Under the pieces are notes generated by a model, which was not told the DNA's origin, did not search any database, and saw only the letters and a program-made list of their open reading frames with translations. A program made the position numbers and the translations under genes. Below are positions 36,091 through 50,221 of a stretch of DNA of 64,000 bases, piece by piece; position 1 is the first letter of the stretch, and every line of letters begins with the position of its first letter. This DNA comes from Anoplopoma fimbria. Taxonomy: Eukaryota > Chordata > Actinopteri > Perciformes > Anoplopomatidae. The DNA is taken from NCBI RefSeq assembly GCF_027596085.1, contig NC_072465.1, forward strand, positions 4,777,579 to 4,841,578, given 5' to 3'.

Positions 36091-39000
36091 GCTGCTTTTT
36101 TTTTTTTTTTTTTTTTTGAAAACATCATGGTCGAGCAAATAAAAATAAAGCAGTTGAATTGCCTGGCTATTTAAAAATGAGCGCAGGGATGAGTGCCGAT
36201 CCCATTGCTATTCAAGCTTGGACTGGCCTTATCAGCAGTGGTGGTAGGGGTAGCTAGTGGGCAGGTGCAAAGATAATAGCTTGCTTGTTAGGGTGATTGA
36301 ACAATCCAGGTGACAGTGGCCTTCTTCAACAAGGCCCATTCTGACAAAACTGCACGGGTTACCGGTTGTAGGAAGAGTCGGAATACCATAAAAACCCATA
36401 AATCCCATCCTGCTTTGCTACAAATATTAATGACTCCACTTCTTTCAGAAACTTAAACAGGCAAGTCTACCTACCCTATTATTCTCTATAATCCACAGAG
36501 GGAACATTATTAAATGTACTGAGTCACTACCCCAATATCTGGTATGGGGCCTGCAACCCCTCAGACCTTAAGTTACACCAGCACATAACGAGGAAAACAG
36601 AACGCATAGTTCAGGCTTCTCTGCATCCTCAAAGCTTTTCTGTATTATCAAGGACACCTGAAATCCTTCCCACAATGAATCCATTTCTCTAGCATCTGGT
36701 AGGAAAACCCCTGTTTCATTGTGAAAGGGTTCTTTTCTAATAGCAGAAGCAGACTGGTTGTGTATTTCATCTTTGCAACTCTTATATTCCAGCCAGTATC
36801 AATGGGGATGACAATCTAAAGCCTGACAAAGAGCAAAATCAGCAATTTGGTGTCGATGCAATTTCGTTGGATCCTGACTTTAACCTTGAATATCCTTTTG
36901 TTGAACTGCAAAAGTAACCAGTGATTGTTAGAGAAGCTTTGTATAGCTTACTTCCTCCCTATTAGATTTGGAGAACTGGTTGTGAAAAGATTTCATTGCC
37001 ACGTTGACTCATTTTTACTCAACATGAGTCCAAAGCATAATATTACCTTCTATGGCCGATATCAATGCATATTTCTGGGTTCCTACGGTCGTGGAAAATT
37101 GTATTGTCATTAGAGAGCCATGAAAGATATGTAGTATGTAGGCTACGTACATATGGTTTGGCATTGTTTATCATGATCCTGGGTTCAGTTTTCCCTGATT
37201 GAAAAAGATTGCCATTTAATTTTCATACAATAATTACATTTGGATTTAAGTATACTATGCAGTTCTGTTTATGAATGGTCATGGATATTTTATTATGGGT
37301 CCTTGAAAAGTCTAAGAAAGTTTGTCCATGAAAATGTGTGGGAGCCCTTATATTTGCACACATTCAAAATTTAATTCAGTGATAATATCAATGAAAACGT
37401 CAAAACTTATTGTTGTGTTTATTCTATCAGTATTTAGACTGTAATGTCGCCTTTTGATGGCTCTTCATTTGCTAGACTCAGACTTCCAAGGAAACAAGGT
37501 GGAGCAGGTAGAGTGTGAAACGTGGAGTGAATATGTGACTTCCATTCATAGCTGAGCTAGAACTAAGTTTACATTAGGATGCTAATGTTGCTCTGTGTCT
37601 TCAGGATGTATACATGGCTAACTGTTTGCTAAAACTTAAGCCATAACCACTTGGCAAACAGATCTCACATGTCCACTACAACGGATAGAAAATTAAATTC
37701 ATGCAATGCCTGAATTTAAAGAGACTGAATTTAGCGCAAATATTTTTCAGTCAAATTCAGTCTCCCTTTTTCCTCTTGTTTTCTCCAAGCTTCAAGACAT
37801 TGGTGTAGCGTTAAAAATGTATTAATCATAATAATTTGAATGTCAGCATTATGAATGAAGCTTTGAACCATAAAGTACAGCCGTACTCATTATCCATTTA
37901 GTCCTAACTCACGTAACCAAAAATTATGCAAATATGCCTCTTTAGCATGCTTTAGTTTTAAACCAAACAAATAAAGAGAGCCACAGAACCTGAAGTCATA
38001 CAACAGCTATGCAATGAATAAGTCGGGACTTAAGATGGAAACACCACAAATCCCCACCCAACAGAATACATGTGTGCAACTGACTCCATTCACAATAGGC
38101 AGCTGGACCAAAACTCCCATCACCGAGAGCAACCAACACTCAATCATCGGGTTTTTAGCAGATGCAACAAAATATAAACTTGACAGTCAACTGTGGTCAG
38201 ACTGTACGAATGCAGTTACCAACCATTGATTGATTTGATTTATTGATCTCAGCATGCTGGCGTAAGACAGTGCTTAATGTGGCCACTTATGTGTATTACA
38301 ACATATGTGTGTCCAGTCCATAGATATGTATATTTATGTCTGTCTCTATCTGTAGCTTTTTCTTTTGACGATAAGTTTGTATATTGTTTTTCTTAAAGTA
38401 ATATCATCAGACAGGTAATTTCAATATCGCCCAATCCAAATTTTGGGCCTTTGATTCTGCGAGTTGGCTGGTTTTTCTGACACTTAGTGGTATAAAATGT
38501 ACTCAGGCACATGTAAACATTATTTAGATCATAGGTAGATCAGAATTACATATATAGCGTTTCTGTAGAAGTTTACAGGGATCAATATCAAACTCTCAAA
38601 GTCTCCTTTTTGACACTTTCCTGTCATCTCAACTGAATTGACTCAACTGAGGTGTTCTTATCTTGGTTCAAAGACAACAATGAGGGAAATAGCGTCATAG
38701 TTTGTATTTGTGGTTGTGTTGCCATATTGATACCACAGGCAAACATCAACAGCAAATAGCTAGTTATTCCAGTCAGTTGTCAAGATGACTAATAATAACA
38801 AATCTATAGCTATAACTAAAAATCTTCTCCTATAAAGCCTCCATCTACTTAACATGAAAGCACAGACATTCATTTCCTTTTTACACTCTACATTGGCTGC
38901 ATGGGTCATCTCTCTATCTAGTGTTGAACAATAGTGAGCCTCTTACGCTACTTTTATGAGAATAAATTATATTAAAGATAAAAGTGTTTGTATGTCTTGC

Positions 39001-39527
39001 ACTGAACAATCCACCCACATGCAAATCCTGAAATAGGCTTCATGATTTAAATACTGGAAAACAAAATGGATTGCTTAAATGCACTTAATATAAGAAAGAT
39101 CTTCACTCCTTCCTTCTTCAAGCACAAATAGCACTCCCTGTTAGACAAACCCAAGCATCTCATCTATATTTAATTGATGTCAGACTATTTTAAGGGAGCA
39201 TCTGCCCTTCTAGTGGCATGACAGACTCAGACTGAGGTTTTTGACATTTGTGAGGGAAGACGACGACGCTAAGATTAGATTTGACAGTACAATGGCGTTA
39301 CAAGAAAGACCAAAATGGCTATATTATTCGATTATGAATCACAATATTCCACAATACAATGAAAGACAGAGGGGTAGATTATCACGAACGTGCTAGATTT
39401 TTCAGAAAGACGGAAATGCTAGCAGGGGAGAGGAAATGTGCTAAGTTCAGAGTTTATACGACAACACATGGTAATAAAATCATTCGTCTTTTTTTAACCC
39501 ACATCGCATCAAAACACATGAACAACG

Positions 39528-39989
39528 TCAGAGGAGGCTGTGCATGCATGCACAAAGGCACAACCTAGCTTCTAAAAATAACCATGTGTGAAAAATCGGT
39601 TTTATTTCCTTTGCTTGCATTCCCCCAGAGCAATAGAGCACCCTGGGCCCCGCATATCCCCCAGGCCTGGCCTTGCATTTTAGCTGTGACCTACATTTAA
39701 TTCCTTCCACAAGGACAATGTTGGGCTTGACTCCTTGGACGACTTTGGGTTTATAGCCGGGAGCCGGGGAGTTATCATGCTTGACATCTTCTTTGGATCC
39801 AGTTTGGTGGTGTAGTTTGGCATTTCTTCTAAGTGTGTCTTCATCTAGCTTAAAATGCACCGCTTTTTGAAGCTTAAAAGATGCAAGGGAACCAGACTTA
39901 AATACTTCTTTCATGTTCGTACCAGGTTTCCTTGGCTTCTTGCGGGCGCCAAAACATCCACAAAGCTTTAGAGAAAAAAGACTGAACAT
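39528..39989 (-). CDS. Unrecognised 153-codon ORF in the large intron
   Basis: ORF of 153 codons starting MFSLFSLKLCGCFGARKKPR. The first ~105 residues have an ordinary protein-like composition: a Cys/basic head, then KPGTNMKEVFKSGSLASFKL, QKAVHFKLDEDTLRRNAKLH, and SPAPGYKPKVVQGVKPNIVL. The last ~45 residues look like read-through into low-complexity sequence. A possible acceptor (TTCTCTAAAG) lies after the first few codons and a possible donor (AAAT|GTAGGT) near 39689, so the coding unit may be an internal exon and not a complete gene. I recognise no domain. It could be a nested gene exon, a retrocopy fragment or part of a transposon. Confidence 0.3.
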   Translation of the reverse strand: MFSLFSLKLCGCFGARKKPRKPGTNMKEVFKSGSLASFKLQKAVHFKLDEDTLRRNAKLHHQTGSKEDVKHDNSPAPGYKPKVVQGVKPNIVLVEGIKCRSQLKCKARPGGYAGPRVLYCSGGMQAKEIKPIFHTWLFLEARLCLCACMHSLL

Positions 39990-42900
39990 GACTTTTTGCT
40001 GGTTCTACCAAAGAAATTAGAAATCCAGGTGAATGTGTCCTAGTATCCTCAAATGTCACTGCTCAGAGAGTGAAAACTAGTTCCTCGACAGCAAGCTGTA
40101 GCAGCAAAACATCCATATTCATAAACCGCTTGCCTTGGAGAAAAAAAACACCAGATTAAAAGACATCTCGTAAAAAGCAGCTGAAATTGCATGTCTTCCT
40201 TGGTGAATTCTTGCTTTGAGGTGACAAAACAGACCCTCTGTGACATACACACAGTAACAGTAGTGCAGCATTATGTGGTTAAAAACACAAAAAAAGAGTC
40301 GCTCAACTTTCAGTTTTTCTTGGACAAACTAGGAGGAGGACCTTGTTCTGACCCCGGGGCTCCAAAGACTTTAAATGGGGAGTTTTACTGAAAGATTGCT
40401 CCACCCAAAACAACATTTTGTCAATATCCACAAGCAAAGAAAAGCAGACAGACGGATGGGGTTGAGTTAAAAAAGAGGATTTTGTTATCGACAACCACAC
40501 AAAGGATTCAAAATTGGATGTAAAGGACACTAGACGACAAAATCTCTTTGCCTGAAACTGGCAGTGACCAATGTTCACACTCTGCACCAATCACACTGAC
40601 CGCCTCACACATGTCGGTGTGTCACTGCTGATGATGACATAACAGCATCACCCGTTAGAAAAAGCAAGACCAATTGGGTTAATGCACGCATACCCTGGAT
40701 GTCACACTGTATGGCTATATTTTGCAATACTGTGCACCCTGCTGCTTTTTTTTGTACTCAAAATTTCCATTATCTATCGTAATTGATAGAAAACTACACT
40801 AACTTTTTTCATCATTATAAACCACTAAAGATTAGGTAGTTCAGCCAGTTGAACCAGGAATTACTTAACATAAGGAGGGATGGTGACTTAACCAAACAGG
40901 CTAGTCAGGCTCTTAAGAAAACACACCTACCCCAAACACTGTGACATTCAGGAGACGGAGATAATTATGACGTTTGCGTGCGAGTCTGATCATTTCAAAC
41001 AAAGTGAGACTCTAAAGACAAAATAATTTGACTCTGGACTGAACACCAAATAATCCAGACAGTCTTTTCCATCACAATCCATCTTTCCATCTGAGGCAGG
41101 CCTTTAGAGTATGCCCACACTCCACCAACAGATACACAGACTTCAGTATGACCTAGATACAAATTGTCTTCAAAAGTCAGAGGGTTCAGAGAAACAACAT
41201 GCTCGGGAAGGTGGAAAACATCTATAAATCAGAGCATTATGGGTTCATTACTTGGGCAAAATCGAAATGCAGGATTGAAAATAACACATAAACAAAACAA
41301 AGGGGAACATATGATTTGTTTCAACATTTTCACCATGGTGAAGTGATCAGTGCTATGAGTGAAAAGTAGGCCATCATAAATGTGTTTGGTAATGATTCAT
41401 TATCATAAATGTTCTAATAATAGGCCCAGCTATTCTTATTCGGCTTGTGTGCTGATCTACTTAGGTCATTCAGGACAGGAGTTATTTGAAAGAGTGCATT
41501 TTAAGTAGTTTGTAACCAACGTGGAAACAATGGCAGCACTCAAACCCTGACGGTGTATTGGGGATTTTTTCTTTTTTTTTTTAGGTTTTCCACAAGACAC
41601 ATGAATCATTGACAAACACAGAGTTAAATGTATGTGCTAGGTTAGAGAAGAAGCTGTTATCTGGAAAGCTTGATTAAAATTTTCATGAGCATGACCCAGT
41701 GAATAGCAAAGGCAACTCGTGGTGCTCACTGCATCGACTGCCTCTTCACCCCCACGCTTCAATCTCTCTTCGGCTTTAGTTTGGTTTGTACCAGAAAAAA
41801 AAACTCTCTCTTTAAATCTTTAAGCCACTAATCATCTACTCCGTTGTTCAAACAAAGAATATTAAGAAAGTTAGTACCACACTCCTCTGCCCGGCCTCTG
41901 ATCTCCTCTTTTTTGTTTTCTTGTGCTCCACTACGTTTGGCAGATGTGTGGACTGCCTGTGTGGCCGGGCAAAAATGTTTCCTGCTTGGGTTTGACTGGA
42001 AGACAACTGTGGGGTTTTTCTCAAGCCGACCGACTGAGTCCTGCCAAAAAAGCCCAAACCTCCAACTGATGTCGATGATGTCATGTAAACCAGAGATACA
42101 CCCAAAAGCTGCTGCTTCACTGCTATTGGCTGCCTCACTCATTCAAATGACCAGCAATACCAAAATCCAGATGTGGCTAAATATTTTAGGGTGGTGGCTA
42201 ATGCACACAGAATATACGGTAGACTACTGGGAATATGAATACATCTATTGTGCCCTAACCAACACTGATCACCAATATAAACAATTAAATGCCATTTTTA
42301 AACCTATGATCTATGGATTTATGCTCAAAATCAATGCAGCACAACCAGAAATATCCTCTCATCTAGTCCACGCGTTCATCTTCCTTGTCAAAGAACGAAG
42401 CCTACATTACCCACAATGCAACCGAACTGCTTACAATGCGAGTGTGTTAAGCTAGAGTCTGCTAATGTACAGTAGCTGCTAGCCTCAAACAGAGAGGAGT
42501 CTCAGGTTAAAGAGGGCAGGTAAGGTCACTCCTCCATAACTCCACACTCCTGTGCAGAGTCTTTGATTCACCCGCTTTAACCAATCAATCAACTTAAACA
42601 TGAAAAGGTTTGTAATGTGGATTCAAACAAACCAATAACCAGTAATATCAATAATCAGTAAAAGTCAGGAGCAGTTTACAGTCTGGCTCACTCTGCTTGA
42701 GTGTAACTCTGCACGATGTGTGCGTCCCTCATTTCTCCACCGTCTGCAGTCCGAGCACGTCTCACGTGAGAAAGTGGAGCGACGGGGTGAAGCAGCGGGC
42801 CTGTGTGATATGCACGCTAACAGCTCTGGCTCCCTCTCTAATAAAGACGGGTGCCTCAACATATAGCCAGCAAATGCTTTCCTCTTAGTCCTGCCTATAT

Positions 42901-43584
42901 TAAGTGAAAACGAAAATTGCCCTGCGCACTGAATCATGCTTCTTTGAAATGAAATACGATGACTGTGTTACATTAAAGGAAGGCCTGGTAGGGGATTGAA
43001 TTAGCCGGCTGTATGTCTTTCAAAGACTCTAGTCATTTCATGTCCAAGTCAAATTCATTGCATGCATGCCGTGTAATTATTATAATGCAAAGAAAGTACA
43101 CGATAGAACTGTGTGAAACCACAATGTACCACAGTTTCTCACTTTTTTTTGGGGGGGGGGCTTATGACAGTCAGGGTTAACGCAGGAGGACGTCAATGGA
43201 CGCAACACACAGAAGGCATGTGTATACCATACAGTCGCATCTAATTTTTGGGGGCGTGATCTGACATACATGGTTTTACAAACTGACTGTATTTGGCTGG
43301 TTATGTTGGGTTATGCTGCCTTTCTGAAATAAGTCATAAAATATATTGTATATAACTGGTGGTATTATGATGATAATGGAGACACAACGTGGGTTATGGC
43401 CCTGCCTTGAAAATCTGGCAAAATGCATTGATCCAACTGTCGTGCAGAAGTTATAACAGAAGCATTTCTCTAAATCTCCACAATAAACACGCCCTGATGT
43501 CAAACTAGCCAGCTAGTCCACATTATCCAAGAAGATACTGAGTCATGTCTTCATGGATGATTTTCAAGACCAACAAGACTGTAT

Positions 43585-43701
<117 letters not shown>

Positions 43702-44282
43702 GCTAGCAGACTGCCGTCATATTCCCAAACCAAAACAGATCCATCCACCATCTTTGCCACAGCTTGTATGCCAGTGCCTCTTTTTCTGTTTTGGTGAAAC
43801 ACATGCACACACAGACACACACACACACACACACACAAATGCAGGAGGGGTGACTAGCTGACTGGGGTTTGTCAGCACGGCAGGGGGATGGAGCCATCTG
43901 TCCCAGTGAAGGGTTAATCCAACCAAAAGAACAGGCCGCAGATACCAGCATTTTCCAGCCTGCAAATTTCCAGCTACATGCCAGCAGTGTTATTCTCTCT
44001 TTTTTTTTTTTGTCGTTTTGGTTTTGTGTGGAGGAGGACAGATTACAGTCTGTCGTCCAGCCTTATGGACACCAAAACCATCCTACCTGATTCTTCAAAC
44101 CCCCCAAAATCTCCCCATGTGGTGGTGGCAGGGAATTTAACATTCAAGGGGACCACTTCAGAGATGTTTTTTTAAATAATTGGAACGGATGCCTCTCATT
44201 TGGGATGGAGTGTTTTGTGTCGGGGGGAGGGTGTTTTCACTGCACCGGCTGGCTGAGAGAGGCTCGCGACGAAGAGACCATT

Positions 44283-44388
<106 letters not shown>

Positions 44389-44603
44389 AGATCAAAACAG
44401 GCCTTTCTCTGGACCTTGTGACGTGCTTCAATCTTTTCTTTCCCTTCATAAGCAATGCTTTCAGCTCTAAATGATTCCCATACAGGGGTCTGAGGGACCG
44501 GGGAAGGGAATATAAAGAGGGAGATTAGAATAAGAAACAAAAAAAAACCTGAAGGGCAGTAGTGCAGTGTGAAGCTAAATCAGCCAGAAACTGCCTGAAA
44601 ATG

Positions 44604-44764
<161 letters not shown>

Positions 44765-45166
44765 CCTTTGTCTTTTTATTCCACTCAGGAAGCACCATGG
44801 GCAAGCTGCTACCTACAGCAACATGGAAATGGAAGAGAGAGGCTTTAAAAACGATACATTTAGAAGGGGCGGAGAGGGAGGGATGGACATGAAGGGGGGG
44901 GGGGGGGTCATCCAGACACGAGATGGATCGACAGGGAGAGAAAGAAAGAGGGAGGATGAAGGAGAAGGTAGAAGCTAATCTTATCATCCTGGGAGCTCCA
45001 GACAGACAAACAGACAGGCAGCAGTTTGCTGCTGGAGGTAATGGCTTCCGATATGATGGAGCATGTCAACAGATGCACATAGCCTTAACACAGACATCGC
45101 AGAGCTGGAGTGCTTGCACCTCAAAAACACACATACTGTACATACGAACACGGGAAGTGACACTTT

Positions 45167-45330
<164 letters not shown>

Positions 45331-47516
45331 TCCGTTTGACCACAACACATCAGCCTCCATTACTGCCAGCAATGTGCCTCCGTCTCTCCCTCCGCTCTGC
45401 TCCTGATGCCTTCCGCCTGATGCACAGCCATCCTCAACCCGCCTGCCTCTCCATCTCTCTCCATCCCCACCCCCAACCATTAAATCACAGCAGCCCCCAG
45501 CGTCCCCTATCCGAATGAAACACAGAACTAAATACCTCAGTTTGGTAGCCCGTGAGGGGCTTCTTCTTCCTTCCCCTTTACAGTCCTCAGAACAGCACCA
45601 CGTCGAGAGGAGACAGAGGGAGCAACACAAAAAAAATAAGAAATAAAAAAAGATCCAATCAGGTGCGGATGAGAGGAAGGAATGCCGGTGCAGATTTACA
45701 TTTCCTTCTCCTTTTCCTCCCTCCCCTTCTTCCTCCTCCTCCCGTGCGTCTGTCCTCTGTCCAGCTTTGGCTTTGTGATGCTAAGCTAATGGGAGCTAAG
45801 CTAAGCAGCATCCGCACATAGGCTTATAATGCGCTCTGTCTCATACCCACACACACACACACACACACGGGCACACACACCAACGTTAGGCTTCTGTCTC
45901 GCTCTCTCACTGACTGAGCCCCGCTGTCTCCCGTCTCGCAGGCACCCACATGCACCCGCCCACCTCCCTCTTCTCTCTCTCTCTCGCTCTCTTGCTCCCT
46001 CCCCTTCTTTCGGCTGTTCACCCCATTCTTTCTTGTTTTCACAGATTCCATCAGTTTATTCTCTTTTTTTCCCCTCCCTCCCCACACCTCTGTTTCTTCT
46101 AGCCCTTCCCCAGACACTGATGTCCTTCAACACACAAACTCATACACATGCTTTGGGTGTTCAACAAGTTCCAGAGAACTCATCCTTGACCAGAATGTGA
46201 AGAGGACAGGAGTCAAGGGGAGAATACTCGGGGCAACTGAGGAATAGGCAGAGTTGAAATATCTGTGATAAGAACTGGGCAGGAGGGCATGGATTTGAAT
46301 AAGGCTTGAATCGTATGCAGATATTCACAATTCATACCACACCGGCAATTATTACAGGTGTTACAACCATGGCAGATAAAGGGTAAACACGGGAGAGTAC
46401 CGCGAGTCACAATAACCTATAGTCTATACTATTGTATGGAAGAATTCCAAAAGAAGGAGCGTTTAGGATTCATACAGGATTCAACGTAAAAGAAAAAGAT
46501 CAACACTGACCAACTGGTACACATTTGAATGCAAAAGTTAAAGAAAGAAAGCATGTGTGGGATTCTTTTGTTATGCTCTATGGTCAGAGGAGGGGGTTGG
46601 GAACAGCAGTGAGAAAATGCAAAACGCAGGAAGGCCAAAGGTCATGTGATGTGCCAGAAACGTATCAGAAAACCCCAAAATAACAGTTAAATCTTTGGAC
46701 AAAATGTAGCTTTTTCTTTCCTATTATAACTCACAAAGCACTTATTTTGTTATTTTCTAGCAGTAGAACCAGTATGACACATTTGTCACTGTATACTAAA
46801 AGTATATGGTTTATAGCACACAATATAGTTAGGATTGGGGACACAGCTCTTGTCAGTCTTTGCAGTGACATCCGGTTGAGTGATGTGATCTTAATACCTT
46901 CTATGTCAGGGTTTGTATATCAGCATCCAAACACACAGTTGGTAGTTGCTCTAGTTGAGCCAATGCAGTCCAACACAACATACCAGCAATAAACAATGAA
47001 TGAAATACATGAATGAATGTTATGATGTTGAGTCTGACTTTAAATTGTTATAGAGAGGAGATGATTCAACTTTATGACCATTTTGGAGGCTGTAGTTTGT
47101 GCTGTTCAACTGTATCGCTTTATACAGAGAGGCGTTTCTAATATTTTGTCTACCCTGAATTATACGAATGGGAGACATAATATTAGTAATACAACTCATT
47201 AATAATTGTTAGTTTTGTCAGTACTTACCTAATAATGCCGAATTGTTTATTGTTAACATTATGCCATAAATTGGTTAATGACATTACACACAGTTAGTTG
47301 TGTGATTGTGAGACTGAAAGGCATCATTATCTGCAAACTCTTATAAACAGGCTAGTAAGAGCTGCCATTTCTATAAATTAAGAAGACGGTAAAATAAGCA
47401 TTCGAATTTACAAATACATCCTATACTGCCTGTACTGAGGCAAAGGCATCATTTTGTCAAACTACCTCCATGCCTTCTGTCATGCGTTTGTGTGCAACGG
47501 TGTCAGTGATTGAGGC

Positions 47517-48490
47517 CACGTCCACACTAACCCGTTTTCAAATGAATCCGCATATCTTTTTCTGCGTTTGCACCGAGCGTCCACACTACACAGCGTTTTA
47601 GGGCACCGAAAACGAATAAGTTTGAAATCGCTCCCGAGGACGGAGAAGTTTGAAAACACTGCGTTTTCATGATAGTGTGGATGACTGAAAACGAAGAAGT
47701 CCGAAAACGATGATGTAGGCACCGGCGTTAGCTATTTGATTGGTTCTTAGCAGTTATGACGTGTCATTCCCTGATTCGTCACCCCCTTACCACGTGACCC
47801 TTTTCCGGAAGAGAACAACAACAACAGCCTTGATACCGATCGACTATCAGGTTAATTCAACATGGAGAATGTGGTATTTGTTACAAATGTTTGTACATAG
47901 ACGTTCAAACATGTAGGGACTTAGGACCCAGGGGAGCACAGGTGACCCATGGCACCCGGAGGGGGTTAGGGTCTGTCTTCAGCTGGAATCAGCTGTTATT
48001 GGAGCGATTAGCGAGCGGCGTGTCCCGCGGCCTTATCAGCCCTACAGAAAGGACTTCTGATCTAGTAATCTAGTAAACTTCGTTTAATGACTGTTCATGT
48101 AAAGTACATGTGCTGTCTGTGTGGGAGAGATAGAGTTAGACCTGCAGTGTTGTAACTAAGCTTGAAAAATAAAACTTCTAAAAACTTCCACGAAATGTGT
48201 CTGTTTGAGTTCATGGAGGAAGATTTTAGAGGAAGTTCTTAAGTATCAAGCACGACGAGTATCAAGAGTAGTGTAATCGTATTATCTGTAACCAAGCAAC
48301 CAATGTACTTCCTGTTTACACCGGCATGCGCATGCCCAGTGTACGTGAATAGTCACGTGATATTCGTTTTCAGGGGAGCAAGTCTGGACGCACATAATTT
48401 CGAAAACGATGCTGAAACGCATGTGTGGACGGAGATCTTAAAACCCCGTTTTCATTTGAAAACGGGTGAAAACGGGTTAATGTGGACATG
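47517..48490. mobile_element. hAT-like non-autonomous DNA transposon
   Basis: The left end CACGTCCACACTAACCCGTT and the complement of the right end CATGTCCACATTAACCCGTT are inverted repeats. Both subterminal regions carry many copies of a GAAAACG/CGTTTTC motif, as expected of transposase-binding subterminal repeats in hAT-type elements. It is 974 bp with no long ORF. The core (about 47760-48300) is unrelated to the ends and contains two AATAAA signals. No intact 8-bp target duplication was seen. Confidence 0.6.
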
Positions 48491-48898
48491 TGTGTGCATA
48501 CAATAGGAATGACTCTGGGGGACTCCACCCATCATTCACTCTCTGTTTGACAGCATTCCTTTGACTTCTCCTCATGCTGTTTGCCACACAGAAAAAACTT
48601 CCCCACCAGCATCAATTCAGCTGCTATTGTCTCCGTCACAACCTCCCTCTGATCAACCTGCAGCATGCTGGGATCCCCTGTAGTCCAAACGGGATCAAAC
48701 CGATACTGGTAGGGCGTTGACCCAGTCTAGTCCCTCCCAATTGTCATGTATGTGAACAGGATTTAAACATTTCAAAGACATCTATAGGGGAGGGGAATTA
48801 TCAAGCTATATCACAATATATATAGTAAACATAGCATATGAAACATGCATTAAACAATTTTTGAAATACACTTATTCTCTAAACTCCTGGCCCTCACT

Positions 48899-48997
48899 TC
48901 ATATCTAACAGACAGATATGGGACAGGTGTCAATCTTCTCATCTAACTCCTGTGAAGTGAATAAGCGTATTTTTCAAAATGTCAAACTATTCCTTTA
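48899..48997 (+). repeat. Relic of the same repeat family as 1885-2720
   Basis: CATATCTAACAGACAGATAT...CAATCTTCTCATCTAACTCC...GAATAAGCGTATTTTTCAAAATGTCAAACTATTCC corresponds to the reverse complement of 1888-1985 (CATCTTCTTATCTAACTC...CCAAAATGTTGAGTTATTCC). Confidence 0.65.
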
Positions 48998-50027
48998 ATT
49001 TAAACAAAATTTAGACATGTAATTTGTTTCTACCAGTTAATAGCAACCAGGTTATAATACATGCCTGAGTATTTATGAAGGACAGCAAGCCCATGATGCC
49101 AGTATGTATCAGTAGCCTAAAAAGAGCTAGGGGTGCCTCCTTACTTGTGAAGTAGAGAGTCAGTCCATGGATTTATTAACAAGTCTAGGTGAACCGTTTT
49201 AATACAAACGTTTATCCAACTGTGGCCATCACATCAGCTCTAGGGTGAAGTTCAATTCCAGGCAAAGCAAACCGTTTTTTGCCATGATGTAATTCAACTG
49301 AGAACTGGTATAACAGGAAGGATATGTCACTGGAAAACACATGCCAATGTCCTTACCTAGCCCTGACAAAAACAACATCTTACCTTGTGTAATGCACGTC
49401 AAACAGCGGACACACACACAGTATTTACATACATATCCCCTTCCGGCCTGATAAAAGTCAACAAACCAAAAAGAGTCTGAAGTTCCCTTCTAAATCTTCC
49501 TTTGTCTTTCACTCCCCCATCTTGATTCACCACCTTCTGCTGTTTAGGAATGGCACAAGGAGTGACAGCGTTTCTTTTGTTCAGGTGACACAATGTGACT
49601 GCATCTGTTGATGCAACCAGACCAGTACCAGAAATACTGCCTTTGTATAAACTGTAGAGACAAACACACACACGGGCAGAAACATGCCCAGATCAGATGG
49701 CACACAGAAAGCCCCATACAATCACAAACCATACATGTGTGCATATGTTTATGTTAGCTAACTAGAGCCAGCGTTGATTTGAGAGTGTGAGAGTGTTTTT
49801 GCATCTCTCCACTCCCTCTCTCTCTATCCACTCCACCCATCCCCCTTCTTGCCCCCTCCCACACCCAAACTCCACTCTACCCCACCCCCATCTGCATCCC
49901 CGCGGCTTCAGCCCCCCTTCGAGCCGTCCTCTTAGCCTATATACGGGTCGTCAAATCGTCTGTGCTGCTAGCCCCCGCAATCCATCACACGCGCACGTGA
50001 ACACGACCACTCCGCAGACCTCCTCGC

Positions 50028-50221
50028 TCATTTGAGAAGCAAAAATAACAGCAACACCATCAGCACCACAACAACCACAGCAGACAATACTGCTACTTGC
50101 CTAGATGCAGGGTAGACCAGAGCTCCCTTTTTCAAGGGACTCGTAGACACAGAATGCTGAGCTTTAATATCAGGTACAAGTCTCTTCCTCTTCTTCTTCC
50201 TCTTGCCACTGCTCCGATCAA
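50028..50221 (-). CDS. Candidate terminal exon with basic stretch and C-terminal membrane anchor
   Basis: On the minus strand a strong pyrimidine tract and CCTGCCAG acceptor precede a 194-nt open stretch. Read from its third base it gives 63 residues and a TGA: a basic head DRSSGKRKKKRKRL, a middle VPDIKAQHSVSTSPLKKGAL, then RQVAVLSAVVVVVLMVLLLF LLLK at the end. Residues 42-62 form an uninterrupted 21-residue hydrophobic segment, the length of one membrane span, next to the C-terminus, like a tail anchor. It needs a phase-1 upstream donor; the MAGI1 GUK exon at 53473 ends in phase 1, so a fused short product is possible. A GC-type donor (TCTAG|GCAAGT) at 50101 is an alternative end. The hydrophobic part overlaps GTT/GTG/TTG low-complexity DNA, so chance is a real possibility. 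I do not recognise the peptide. Confidence 0.25.

Noticed and set aside
41844..42455. 203-codon plus-strand ORF with overlapping minus-strand ORFs
   Set aside because: No recognisable domain, overlapping ORFs in opposite frames, and its 3' part runs into a phrase typical of fish interspersed repeats.
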